A program made the position numbers and the translations under genes. Shown in pieces: positions 23,480 through 32,482 of a DNA stretch of 51,046 nucleotides. Under the pieces are notes generated by a model. The model had not been told where the DNA came from, did not search any database, and saw only the letters and a list, made by a program, of their open reading frames with translations. The stretch's first letter is position 1. Each line of letters starts with the position of its first letter. Source of the DNA: Catellicoccus marimammalium (GTDB lineage Bacteria > Bacillota > Bacilli > Lactobacillales > Catellicoccaceae); assembly GCF_965139335.1 (NCBI RefSeq), contig NZ_CBCSEL010000007.1. The stretch is one strand, 5' to 3'.

Positions 23480-25811
23480 GAGGTGCCTCTACCTTTCTAT
23501 TTATTCCCATCATTTCATCAATTTGATCTTCATATTGTTTTAATTCTCTTTGTTTCATATACTCTGGATCTGGTTTTGTTAAATCTACATTTGCTCGTTC
23601 AAATTCTTCTCTTGTACGATAAACAGGTCTTGTTAAATCTAAGTCTGCGTAGGAGTCAACTTCAGATAAGATATTATCTTTTGATTTTGACTTAACTTCA
23701 GAAGTTCCCTCAGTAGAAGGTTTTGAATCATTCATAGTAGGCACTTCTACATTTGTATCGGCTTTTTCTTCCTTCAATGATGAATTAGCAGGATTATTAG
23801 GTACTTCTACATCTGAAATTGCACTTTCTCCATTTTGATTATTTGTTTCTAGTGGTTTAATAGAAGAATCATTTTCTTCTATCGATGGAATATCAGTATT
23901 ATTTGTAGGACTTATAGAATCCATATCAGGTGCTTTTAATTCTTCATCAGCACTTGATAACGTATCATCATGAATACTATTCATCGTACCATTATCTACC
24001 ACTCCATCTGCTTGTCCATCTTCCCCATGAATACTTTCAATCGTTTGATTTTCTACTGCTTCATTTGCAGGGTTTTCTTCAATAGATGAATTTTCTTGTT
24101 CATTTATTGTTGGATTATTAGTTTCTTGAATAGCATTATTCATATCTTCATTGATAGATTCTTGATTTTCAAGGTTAGCATTTTCGGCTACCATTGCCTC
24201 TTCATTATGAGACGTTTGTTCTTCATTATCTAACGTATTTGTAGAAACATCTCCTCCGTGAGTAGCAACGTTTGCTTCTTCTTGTTGAATATTTTGATCG
24301 CCCGTTGCGATATTACCCGATTTACTATAAGCATTTGTTCCTTCTGCATTGGAAACTTTATTTCCTTCTTGTTGTTCGATAGAAGTATCTTGCTTGTTAC
24401 CATCTTGATTCATATTGGTTTGATTATCATGAATACTATCTAGCGTATGATTTAATTGACTAACTGTACTACCTTGCGGGCTGTTATGTTCATGACTTAA
24501 TTCATCATGAATACTGTCCATTGTATGATTTTCAATTTTTTGATTGATACCACGAATAACATCTCCAGCTCCATGAGCCACATTTCCTACACCAGAAGCA
24601 ACAGCTTTCCCTGCAGAAACAGCTCCTTTTCCAGCAGACGCAACACCTTTCATACCAGCGTAAGCTCCCATTGCTGATTTCCAACCATCATGTAAACCAA
24701 CGTCTACACCTAATAATTTTCCAAATACATGAGATCCATCAATGCAGACTTTCAATCCTGCAAGTAATAAGACTGTGTATGGAACAACTCCAAAATCTTG
24801 TTGTCCAACCCACGTGAAGTATCTTGAGAAAATACCTAAGCTAATTCCACTACAAGCAATCACAATTAAAGACTTGAAGGCTTCCATTGCCATATTCTTC
24901 AATCGTTGTCCTGTATCAATATCAGATACTGCCATGATTGGAGATAAGATTTTAACAAATACTAAATCTAAAATATTTGTAACAATAATAAACGCTGTTA
25001 AAAGGAACGCACAAAGCATGACCACTAAACCAATGATCATTGGCATAAATCTTGCTCCATAACGGAAGTATCCGTCATCAAATAAAGAAAACCAACCATT
25101 TTTGATTTCTTTTGTTTCATATTTTCCATTATCATTAGTTCCTATAATCTCTAATCCTAAGGCTTTGCTAGCTTCTTTATTTTTACTTTTAATTTCTTCT
25201 AATTGTTCTTTATTTAATACTTCTGTTAAATCCATATTCATAAAGACATCACTAGATAATTTATTTTTTGTTGTCTCTTTTTCTTTCTTATTGGCATTAT
25301 TTAAAAGAGTATTCCATTGATTATGATCTCCAATATACATTAAGTCTGCGGTATTATCTTTAATAATGTTAAAGGATAGACTCGACTTTAATGTAGAATC
25401 ATCACTAGAAACAACTGCTTTTGTGTCTTGGAAAGTTCCTGTAGCTACTTGGAGTCCCCAGTCAATAACACCAGCTCCACCAACTACAATACAAGCTCCT
25501 AATACTAATTGAATAAGATTATTCTTTAGACTAATTTCTTTACCAATCACATATCGAATTCCTATCCACACCAACATAACCGCAAGAACACCCCATGCGG
25601 CCATTTGAGCTGCATGATAATATTTTCCAACGACTCCATCATTAAGTAATTCAGTAACTTTAAAAATACTATCAATGACATTCTCTGCCCCTTGACATAA
25701 AAAATATAGACCTTTCACAATTGCCCATTCAATTGTCCTCCAGATCCAGCTCATAATACTAGCGAATTGTACCCAATCGCTATGATTCATTAACCATTCT
25801 GCACTTGCCAA
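23472..25811 (-). CDS. VirB6/TrbL-like polytopic channel protein with long acidic tail
   Basis: 779 aa from a TTG at 25811, chosen because AAAGGAGG lies 7 bases upstream; the frame upstream to 25829 would place the ribosome site inside the gene. The N-terminal 400 residues contain seven or so membrane spans (AAWGVLAVMLVWIGIRYVIG, LIQLVLGACIVVGGAGVI, MIIGLVVMLCAFLLTAFIIV). A glycine/alanine-rich hinge follows (GMKGVASAGKGAVSAGKAV). The remaining part is an Asn/Glu/Ser-rich tail with repeated xSIHx peptides (MDSIHDE, LDSIHDN, IESIHGE, MNSIHDD). The core matches VirB6-type channel subunits; the tail may serve as a protein-interaction strip. Confidence 0.82.
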   Translation of the reverse strand: MASAEWLMNHSDWVQFASIMSWIWRTIEWAIVKGLYFLCQGAENVIDSIFKVTELLNDGVVGKYYHAAQMAAWGVLAVMLVWIGIRYVIGKEISLKNNLIQLVLGACIVVGGAGVIDWGLQVATGTFQDTKAVVSSDDSTLKSSLSFNIIKDNTADLMYIGDHNQWNTLLNNANKKEKETTKNKLSSDVFMNMDLTEVLNKEQLEEIKSKNKEASKALGLEIIGTNDNGKYETKEIKNGWFSLFDDGYFRYGARFMPMIIGLVVMLCAFLLTAFIIVTNILDLVFVKILSPIMAVSDIDTGQRLKNMAMEAFKSLIVIACSGISLGIFSRYFTWVGQQDFGVVPYTVLLLAGLKVCIDGSHVFGKLLGVDVGLHDGWKSAMGAYAGMKGVASAGKGAVSAGKAVASGVGNVAHGAGDVIRGINQKIENHTMDSIHDELSHEHNSPQGSTVSQLNHTLDSIHDNQTNMNQDGNKQDTSIEQQEGNKVSNAEGTNAYSKSGNIATGDQNIQQEEANVATHGGDVSTNTLDNEEQTSHNEEAMVAENANLENQESINEDMNNAIQETNNPTINEQENSSIEENPANEAVENQTIESIHGEDGQADGVVDNGTMNSIHDDTLSSADEELKAPDMDSISPTNNTDIPSIEENDSSIKPLETNNQNGESAISDVEVPNNPANSSLKEEKADTNVEVPTMNDSKPSTEGTSEVKSKSKDNILSEVDSYADLDLTRPVYRTREEFERANVDLTKPDPEYMKQRELKQYEDQIDEMMGINRKVEAPHE

Positions 25812-25831
25812 TGGATTTCCTCCTTTCAAAT

Positions 25832-25858
25832 AAAAAAGAGGAAGTTTAAAACTTCCTC
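25832..25858 (-). terminator. Terminator between lipoprotein and VirB6 genes
   Basis: GAGGAAGTTT / AAACTTCCTC with T6 on the minus strand, directly upstream of the VirB6 ribosome site. Confidence 0.85.
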
Positions 25859-25868
25859 TTCTTGATGA

Positions 25869-26495
25869 CTATTTATCTGTATAACTTGATGGCGATAAAT
25901 AAACTGCTCCTCGTTCATTTTTCCCTAATAAATCATCTTTAGTCAGATTCTCTTTTTTATATTCTGGCTTATCTTTATCTACATTGTAACTAGCTGTCCA
26001 TTCATCTCCAACATATAATTGTCCATCTTTTTCTGTTACATCATAAATAATTTGATCTTTTGAATTACAATTACTATCCATCATCTCAGGTAATTTTTCT
26101 AATTCTTCTTCATTTGCCTGCATAATAATTTGATAAACACCCTTGCGATCTGTTTTTTCTACTTTATAAGGTAAAGTTGTTGCATAGATGAATTTAGGTT
26201 CATTCTTTTTGTAATCTTCTTTTCCTGTTTCTTCATCTTCATAACTAACATCATAAATTTCTACTTTGTGATCTTTAGTTGGTACAAAATAAATACGAGG
26301 TTTCTTCACTTCTTCATCAACATAATAATCCATAGGAACACCTTCAATAAATGGTTCTTCTGCAGTAGGAGTCTTTTGTTGAACTTCACTAGAAGAAGGT
26401 GTTGAAGCTGTTTCTTTTTTATCTCCGCAACCTGTCAATAATCCTAATCCTGTCAATCCTAAAATCCCTACTACTAACCATTTATTTACTTTCAT
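25869..26495 (-). CDS. Conjugation-operon lipoprotein
   Basis: 208 aa. A signal peptide with lipobox LLTGCGDKK predicts lipidation at Cys23 and attachment to the outer face of the membrane. A Ser/Thr linker follows, then a beta-rich domain (EPFIEGVPMDYYVDEEVKKP, KVEIYDVSYEDEETGKEDYK) with no recognised family. Gram-positive T4SS operons often carry a lipoprotein at this place, perhaps as an assembly or entry-exclusion factor. GGGAG precedes the ATG. Confidence 0.75.
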   Translation of the reverse strand: MKVNKWLVVGILGLTGLGLLTGCGDKKETASTPSSSEVQQKTPTAEEPFIEGVPMDYYVDEEVKKPRIYFVPTKDHKVEIYDVSYEDEETGKEDYKKNEPKFIYATTLPYKVEKTDRKGVYQIIMQANEEELEKLPEMMDSNCNSKDQIIYDVTEKDGQLYVGDEWTASYNVDKDKPEYKKENLTKDDLLGKNERGAVYLSPSSYTDK

Positions 26496-26556
26496 TATTT
26501 TTATTCTCCCTATCTTTTATTCTTACCTTAATTATATCACTTTTTTAGCTTATTTT

Positions 26557-29241
26557 CTATGATTTTTTGTTATTTATACAATTCAATTGATCTACAAATA
26601 ACCGCTTATCTGTACTATTGATTTCAATTCCAGAAAGGGCGTCATAAAACTGATTTTCGATTACCTCTTCCGTATCATCTTTGTAAATAATATTAGCTAA
26701 ATCTTCTATAAAATTATTATTTAATTTCACTTTAGATTTTGCAAACTCAACAAATTCTTCTTTTGTATATTCAGAACGTGATTTTTCTTTAGATTCAGCT
26801 ACTTCTGTTTTCATACCATTGCTTACTTGTTGCTTATTATAATCATCTGCTTTACTTTCTGATTTCTTTTGCTTTTTCTCTTCGGATTGTTGATCTAATC
26901 GATCACGAATCAATTCAAAATCAATCTTATTTTTGTTTAAATCAAACATTGCTTGAGGACTATCAATGTCTAAATCATTAATATCTTTGCTGGTATCAAA
27001 TTGATTTCCTAAGAACTCATAGCGGTATGGGAAAGCAGTTTCTTGCGTATTAAAGATTGGATATGGTCGAACTTTATTACGTTGTAAATCTTGTCGGTGT
27101 AGGGAACGAATGACAATCGTTTCTCCTTCTTGCATACCAGCGATACGCTCTGGAGTGATTAAATACTCTTCACTAACAGAAGCGTGGGTTGGTGCTTTGA
27201 TGTCCATAAAGTTTTTATCTCGTGAGACTGACTCTACTGTATGCTTTCCGACACGTTCCGCAAATTCTAACTGCGTATCCTTATCTGTAGAAGCAATGTA
27301 GATATGATTTTGACAGTTCTCTTTCGCAACTTTTGCGACATTATCATTGTAAATTGCATATAACTGATTATAACTTTGTACAAAAAGATTAAATAATACG
27401 TTCCTTGATAAGCATACTGTCAATTTTTTATCTAACTCTGCTAAAGGACTCATATTACCGAACTCATCTAAAATAAAATGAACTCTTCGATGACACTTCT
27501 TACCTCTTGTTACAGAAGCATTTCTCATTAAAGTGATGTAAAGTTGGTCTACAAACACCGTCATCAATTCATTTTTTGACGTATCATAATCTGGACTGAT
27601 AATAAAGATTGCAGTTGGTTTTTCTGAATAGAACACTTCAATTTCTTGGAGTGCGTCTTCAATCAACGTACATTCTTCATTAGGAAGAAGTTCCACTTCT
27701 AAATAATCACTATCTTTTCTAAAGAATAAACGATGATAAATATAGTCATTTGGATCATCTATGCTTTGTAAAAGAAGTAGGTCTCCTTCTTTGATAATAC
27801 AGTCAAAGTTAAGTGTCCCAATCCCTTCCACATTGAATTTTAAAATCTCTTGGAAGATTAATTCCATATCTTCATTTTCTCGATAGATAGAGAAGCGATA
27901 TTTTTTATCAGCTACTTTTGATTTATCCGTATACAAATTGATGTATTTTGGAAAACCAACAGAACGAAGGGACAATTCGTTTAGAGAAGTCATCTTACCG
28001 ATATTTTCAAATGCAAAAGTTTTGAAACTATCTAGCACTGTCCCTATAATCGTTCCTTTCCCTTTTTCTCCCTGCATGGATACTGCTCCATATTGAGCTT
28101 TCGCAATATTTCCTTGTGGTAACGCATTAAAGAAAGCGTCTAAATAGGAAGTTGCGGTCGATTGCCCTTCTTCTAGTGGAAGGTAGTTAGAACCAAGTTC
28201 GATTAACATTTGATAAATGTTATATAAGGTTACTTTTTCTAACTCATTATTCTTCTCACACTCATAGATCAATCCTAGAATACAACCGTTTAACATTCCT
28301 TTTGCTCCAGAATATACCCATGAGTTTTGTCCTGCATTTTGTTCTTTTGAACCAAAAATCATATGACTAAAAGAATTGGTTAAATCTTGAGCTAAAATAT
28401 AATCACGATTTTTCCATGCTTCCAAAATTAATTCTAAGGGATTGTAAGCAAGTCCATTTAATGGATCTAAAATATTTAATGTTTTTACGTTATATCCACG
28501 TTTTTCTAAAATATCTTTAGAAGAAGCATATAGTTCTCCTTTAGGGTCATGGACAACCATAGAAGATTGATTTTCTGCCCTTGATAAGTTATCAATCATA
28601 GGGAATACTACAGTTTCCCCTTTCCCTGAACGAGAAGTACCAATAATCAATGTATTTACAGTATCGGTATCAATAAAATAATTATTAAGATAGTGAGAAA
28701 TAGGAACTCCACCATATCCTTTAAAAGATTTATCTTTGTCTGGAATTTTTGTATATTGATCTTCTAATTCTTTAATGGTTGTTAATCGACTATCTCCTTT
28801 TTGTCCATGAGCTAAGCTAGTATATCGTAGCTCTAATCTTTTACAAAAAAGAATAGCAGTAATGAGGATAAACATGATCCAACCCAAAACTACAATCCAA
28901 AGCCACTTATAATCATTTAAATGTAATAAGGTTGTGAATGGTACTTTTAACTTATTTAGAAACACATTCATGTCAACCGTATTATAGTTAGTTTTCAATA
29001 GATAAGTAATTGCAGGATTCCCTGCATGAACTATGTAACTGATAACGAATGTTCCAAAAATTGACAGGCATAAAAAATAAGCTCCAGATATTAAAAATGG
29101 AACTTTGCTTTTATTTTTTTCTCTAGAAGCAAGGGATTCTCCATCGACTCGCTTTCGCCTAATCAATTTACGAACTTGATTTTCTGGTAATATTCGAGAG
29201 AAAAATCTTAGTTTTCTCGCTTTTGAGTTACTTACCCGCAT
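26557..29241 (-). CDS. VirD4-type coupling protein (TraG/TrsK-like)
   Basis: 894 aa. Two or three N-terminal membrane spans (PFLISGAYFLCLSIFGTFVI; WLWIVVLGWIMFILITAIL) precede the ATPase. It shows Walker A LIIGTSRSGKGETVVFPMI near residue 205 and Walker B with HFILDEFGNMSPLAELDKKL. TSNQ-like and FAERVGKHTVESVSRD segments follow. The region about 435-560 is an extra insert relative to short VirD4 proteins. The C-terminus (about 790-890) is charged and probably binds the relaxosome. It recruits the relaxase-DNA complex to the channel. Its start overlaps the previous gene by 14 bases. Confidence 0.93.
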   Translation of the reverse strand: MRVSNSKARKLRFFSRILPENQVRKLIRRKRVDGESLASREKNKSKVPFLISGAYFLCLSIFGTFVISYIVHAGNPAITYLLKTNYNTVDMNVFLNKLKVPFTTLLHLNDYKWLWIVVLGWIMFILITAILFCKRLELRYTSLAHGQKGDSRLTTIKELEDQYTKIPDKDKSFKGYGGVPISHYLNNYFIDTDTVNTLIIGTSRSGKGETVVFPMIDNLSRAENQSSMVVHDPKGELYASSKDILEKRGYNVKTLNILDPLNGLAYNPLELILEAWKNRDYILAQDLTNSFSHMIFGSKEQNAGQNSWVYSGAKGMLNGCILGLIYECEKNNELEKVTLYNIYQMLIELGSNYLPLEEGQSTATSYLDAFFNALPQGNIAKAQYGAVSMQGEKGKGTIIGTVLDSFKTFAFENIGKMTSLNELSLRSVGFPKYINLYTDKSKVADKKYRFSIYRENEDMELIFQEILKFNVEGIGTLNFDCIIKEGDLLLLQSIDDPNDYIYHRLFFRKDSDYLEVELLPNEECTLIEDALQEIEVFYSEKPTAIFIISPDYDTSKNELMTVFVDQLYITLMRNASVTRGKKCHRRVHFILDEFGNMSPLAELDKKLTVCLSRNVLFNLFVQSYNQLYAIYNDNVAKVAKENCQNHIYIASTDKDTQLEFAERVGKHTVESVSRDKNFMDIKAPTHASVSEEYLITPERIAGMQEGETIVIRSLHRQDLQRNKVRPYPIFNTQETAFPYRYEFLGNQFDTSKDINDLDIDSPQAMFDLNKNKIDFELIRDRLDQQSEEKKQKKSESKADDYNKQQVSNGMKTEVAESKEKSRSEYTKEEFVEFAKSKVKLNNNFIEDLANIIYKDDTEEVIENQFYDALSGIEINSTDKRLFVDQLNCINNKKS

Positions 29242-31330
29242 GATCTTGTTTCACTTTCTTTTGTAGTTTTTCTACTTCTTTTGTTTTTTGATCATTTTCT
29301 TTTTTTAAATCATCATTGCTTTTTAGAATAGATTTTAATTGTTCATCATACTTATCTAATCGATCTTGCATTTTCTTTTGTTCTTCTTTTTGAGCTTCTT
29401 CTTTCTTTTGTTGTTCCATACGAGCTTCTGCTTCTGCTTGTTTATTTTCAAAGTGTCCATAAACACCAAAACCAATAGCTCCCATACCTAACACCGCTCC
29501 AACACTAATTCCTGCAATCATTTTCTTCAATTTTGAAATCTCTTGTTTTGATTGGTCGCTAGAAGAAACTTGCATTTGTTGATACTTAATATCATTTTGT
29601 TGTTCTAACACTTGATTTTGATATTGTAAATTCTTCATGCGGTCTAGCTCTGCTTGCTCTTTTTGTTTTGAAATCGTATCTTGTAACTCTTCTTTTAATC
29701 CTTTAATCTCTTGTGTTAGCTCTTCATTCTTTTGAGCCATTTTTTCTGCTTCTAGGCGTGCAATACGATTTTCTTCTTCTTTTAACTCGATTAAACGTTG
29801 ACGATGAGCTTCTGCTTTTGCTCTACGTTCTTTCTTCTCTTCTTCTTTTTCTTCTTGAATGTGTTTTTGTTCCGCTTTATCAAATTCTTCTTTTTTATCA
29901 TCAAGTTTATTTTGATAATTGGATTGTAATGCTTTTAATTTTGCGTCTCTCTCTCCAGACAGAGCTTCAATTAATTTCACGCTATTTGATAGAATAGATT
30001 CACGTACTTCTTGACTCTTTCCATTTTTCTCATTGATTGTCTTTTCTTCAAATGTAAATTCCAATTCTTTATTTCGTTCGTCAAGGATACGTTTATTTTC
30101 TTCTTCAATTTCTGATTTTGATTGTTCCCAACGCTGATCATGTTCTTTTTCCAGTTGTTTCATTTCACTGGTTTGACGTTCATTGAGTTCCTTTTTCTCT
30201 TGATCATGTCGAGTCTGTAATTCTTCTTTTGTGGACTCAAATTCTTTATCAATTTTTTGTTTCTTCTCTTCTTTTTCTTGATTACATTTTTCAGTGATTT
30301 CTTCCTTCACTTTCTCTTTTTCTTGTTCTAATTCAGAAGAATAATTGATAGTATCAATTTGAGTCTCTTTTGCTTCTTCTAAAGATTTTTTAGTAGTTCC
30401 TAAAATTCCTGCACATCGTTCCTTGATTAATTGATAAACATAATCATATTTTTCTGGACTATAAATCGATTGTAGATATTCTTCTTTCAATTGATTTTGA
30501 TAATCAGATTCGGATAAATCAGAATTTAAATGAGAAAGAATGTATTCTACACCACCATCTTTTGCAGTAATAATAGGCTGTAATACTGTATCAATTGCAT
30601 TTTGTAATTGTGGCGTATTTGCATTTAAAAATTCACTCTCATTCATCAATGTAGGAAGTTCTGGTTCGTTTACTTCTTCTTTGACCTCTTCCTTAACCTC
30701 TTCTACAGGTTCTTCTTCATGTTGTGGCACTGGAGTAGAAGCAGGTTCAAAATCCATATTCAGATTACGTTTTGGAATATTTGGTTTAGAAGAAGGAAGC
30801 GGTGCTGGAACAGAAGATACTTCCTCTTTTTCCACCTCTTCTTTTGGTTCTTCCTTATGTTGTGGAATTGCAGGTGCAGAAGAAGTTGATTTCTTTCGAC
30901 TCAATCGACTACGGAAACTTGTTTTTTGTTCTTCTTCCTCTTCTTCTACTGTTTGATTTTGTTCTCTCATAAATTGTTCGCCAATCTCTTGTTCTTGTTG
31001 AATCCAACGTTGTTGTTGAGCTACATCTTTTTCTTCACTAATCGTTTTGTGAATATCTTTAGAGATTAATTGAGCTAATGTTTGCGTTGGATCATAAGTG
31101 ATTTCGATTTCCAATTCTTCTGTGTTCGTTGGATCTGTATTATAAATAGCAATTTCAAAATCATGATGATTTCCTGAAGGTTGATAACTATTGCCTAATT
31201 TTTGAATAACTTTTTGATACAAATATTCTGCTCTTCCAAGCGAATAATTCTTATTTCTTTTTATGATTTTTAAGTTCTTAATCGGTTTTGACATTTTTTC
31301 AAACCGAATTCCATAAGTAAAATGTTTCAT
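29228..31330 (-). CDS. Coiled-coil membrane protein of the conjugation operon
   Basis: 700 aa from ATG 31330, chosen for its AAAGGAG site; a longer frame to 31399 would read through a hairpin. N-terminal about 110 residues form a small domain (MKHFTYGIRFEKMSKPIKNL, FEIAIYNTDPTNTEELEIEI). A Pro/Glu-rich linker follows, then 350 residues of nearly continuous coiled coil rich in Glu/Lys/Gln. One membrane span comes late (MIAGISVGAVLGMGAIGFGVY), with a short extracytoplasmic coil after it. The layout suggests a scaffold between the coupling protein and the channel; family not recognised. Confidence 0.72.
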   Translation of the reverse strand: MKHFTYGIRFEKMSKPIKNLKIIKRNKNYSLGRAEYLYQKVIQKLGNSYQPSGNHHDFEIAIYNTDPTNTEELEIEITYDPTQTLAQLISKDIHKTISEEKDVAQQQRWIQQEQEIGEQFMREQNQTVEEEEEEQKTSFRSRLSRKKSTSSAPAIPQHKEEPKEEVEKEEVSSVPAPLPSSKPNIPKRNLNMDFEPASTPVPQHEEEPVEEVKEEVKEEVNEPELPTLMNESEFLNANTPQLQNAIDTVLQPIITAKDGGVEYILSHLNSDLSESDYQNQLKEEYLQSIYSPEKYDYVYQLIKERCAGILGTTKKSLEEAKETQIDTINYSSELEQEKEKVKEEITEKCNQEKEEKKQKIDKEFESTKEELQTRHDQEKKELNERQTSEMKQLEKEHDQRWEQSKSEIEEENKRILDERNKELEFTFEEKTINEKNGKSQEVRESILSNSVKLIEALSGERDAKLKALQSNYQNKLDDKKEEFDKAEQKHIQEEKEEEKKERRAKAEAHRQRLIELKEEENRIARLEAEKMAQKNEELTQEIKGLKEELQDTISKQKEQAELDRMKNLQYQNQVLEQQNDIKYQQMQVSSSDQSKQEISKLKKMIAGISVGAVLGMGAIGFGVYGHFENKQAEAEARMEQQKKEEAQKEEQKKMQDRLDKYDEQLKSILKSNDDLKKENDQKTKEVEKLQKKVKQDHAGK

Positions 31331-31355
31331 TTCTTTTCTCCTTTCTAAAGAAAAT

Positions 31356-31375
31356 AAAGATGACTTCTCATCTTT
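31356..31375 (-). terminator. Hairpin between VirB2-like and coiled-coil genes
   Basis: AAAGATGA / TCATCTTT followed by a T-rich stretch on the minus strand. A second stem, GGACTGCAC (31381-31389) / GTACAGCCC (31400-31408), lies just upstream. A weak operon-internal terminator or processing site. Confidence 0.55.
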
Positions 31376-31415
31376 GAATAGGACTGCACCCTTCGACAAG
31401 TACAGCCCTTCTTAA

Positions 31416-31721
31416 CTAAACTAGTCCTTGAATCCAACTAACAATTAACTGAGCAGTTAAGGAAATAATTACACCTACACCAATACGTAAGCCCCATGAT
31501 TTTGCCTTGTCCGCCATACGATCACTTGCAATGAACATGATACCGACACAAGCAAAAGCACAAATAGCTAAGGCAACCGTTAATACTGTCAGTCCTTTAT
31601 GGACTTGACCTAATGCACTACTTAATTTTCCGAAGATGTCTCCAGCATTAAAAGGCATTTGTAAATACGTTTGTAAAAGCTGTTGTCCTACTGCTGTATT
31701 CAATACTAGATTTGTAATCAT
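31416..31721 (-). CDS. VirB2/TrbC-like small membrane protein
   Basis: 101 aa with two membrane spans (GLTVLTVALAICAFACVGIM and IGVGVIISLTAQLIVSWIQG) joined by a short basic turn (SDRMADKAKSWGLR). This hairpin topology is that of VirB2/TrbC-type subunits and of equivalent small proteins in Gram-positive operons. No signal cleavage is obvious. It overlaps the preceding gene by 4 bases. It probably forms part of the transmembrane channel. Confidence 0.7.
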   Translation of the reverse strand: MITNLVLNTAVGQQLLQTYLQMPFNAGDIFGKLSSALGQVHKGLTVLTVALAICAFACVGIMFIASDRMADKAKSWGLRIGVGVIISLTAQLIVSWIQGLV

Positions 31722-31993
31722 TCAGTTTCCTCCTCTTTGTTAAAATTATTTGTTTTTTGTTCGTAATGTGGCTTTACAGTAGCTCCTTTTTTCATAAAGT
31801 CTCCAATATGATCTTCAGCATATTCTTCGCATAAACGCTCTTCAATCACGTCCTTATAGGCACTTGAACCACCACGTAATAAAGCCAATCCTACTTCTTC
31901 ATACTTTTGTTTAATCCAATCGTTATAATTCTGTCCGTTAGATTCAAACATAGATTTTGTAATTTGCTTTGCGATTGATTCTTTTTTAGCCAT
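31718..31993 (-). CDS. Small soluble protein of the conjugation operon
   Basis: 91 aa from ATG 31993, with GGGGGTG 6-8 bases upstream; an ATG at 31996 is equally possible and the frame to 32038 has no site. It is helical and charged: MAKKESIAKQITKSMFESNG, then WIKQKYEEVGLALLRGGSSA and RLCEEYAEDHIGDFMKKGA. No known family. It sits between the thioredoxin-like and VirB2-like genes and overlaps the latter by 4 bases, so it is part of the operon. Function unknown. Confidence 0.65.
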   Translation of the reverse strand: MAKKESIAKQITKSMFESNGQNYNDWIKQKYEEVGLALLRGGSSAYKDVIEERLCEEYAEDHIGDFMKKGATVKPHYEQKTNNFNKEEETE

Positions 31994-32017
31994 CATCTCA
32001 CCCCCTTTCAGTGCAAT

Positions 32018-32042
32018 AAAAAAAGACTTGAATAACAAGTCT
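32018..32042 (-). terminator. Terminator after the thioredoxin-like gene
   Basis: AGACTTG (32024-32030) / CAAGTCT (32036-32042) with T7 on the minus strand; the stem overlaps the stop codon. Confidence 0.82.
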
Positions 32043-32385
32043 ACAAAGTTTCTAAATATTGAGTAATGTATTGAGTGCCGATATATTCTTTTTTCCCAAC
32101 GAATAATGTTGGTACAGAAACCAATCCATATTCTTCTTGATATTTTTGATTAGCTTTTTCTGTAAGATCTACTAATAACATATCTTTTTGATGAATTTCT
32201 TGTCCTTTCTTTTCTAATAGCTCCTTACAATCAGAACAATCTTTGCGATAGAAAAGAATAAACTTTGCACGTTTGATTTGAGTTTCTGAAACTACTTTTG
32301 AATCTTCTGTAGTTGTGAAAAATAAAATAGAGACAAGACTAACACAGAAAATCAATGGAATAAGTAAATACAGTAACTTTTTCAT
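32041..32385 (-). CDS. Membrane-anchored thioredoxin-like protein
   Basis: 114 aa. An N-terminal membrane anchor (LLYLLIPLIFCVSLVSILFF) leads into a thioredoxin fold with active-site CSDC (YRKDCSDCKELL) and the cis-proline loop SVPTLFVG. It faces outside and probably catalyses disulphide exchange in secreted T4SS components, such as the hydrolase or surface protein. Thioredoxin-like genes are known in Gram-positive conjugation operons. AAGGGAGGA precedes the ATG. Confidence 0.85.
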   Translation of the reverse strand: MKKLLYLLIPLIFCVSLVSILFFTTTEDSKVVSETQIKRAKFILFYRKDCSDCKELLEKKGQEIHQKDMLLVDLTEKANQKYQEEYGLVSVPTLFVGKKEYIGTQYITQYLETL

Positions 32386-32396
32386 ATATTCCTCCC

Positions 32397-32471
32397 TTAT
32401 GTAGTAGAAACTGCCAATTTTTCAAAAAGATAATCAAACCAATAATCCATTATAAAATCTAATTCATTCAT
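32397..32471 (-). CDS. 24-aa small protein between sortase and thioredoxin genes
   Basis: Reads MNELDFIMDYWFDYLFEKLA and ends VSTT. An AGGAG lies 8 bases before the ATG at 32471, an optimal distance. It fills the otherwise empty gap and leads directly into the ribosome site of the next gene. The aromatic, amphipathic sequence could sit on a membrane. No homologue is known to me, and it could also be a coupling leader for the next gene. Confidence 0.5.
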   Translation of the reverse strand: MNELDFIMDYWFDYLFEKLAVSTT

Positions 32472-32482
32472 TTAATCTTCTC

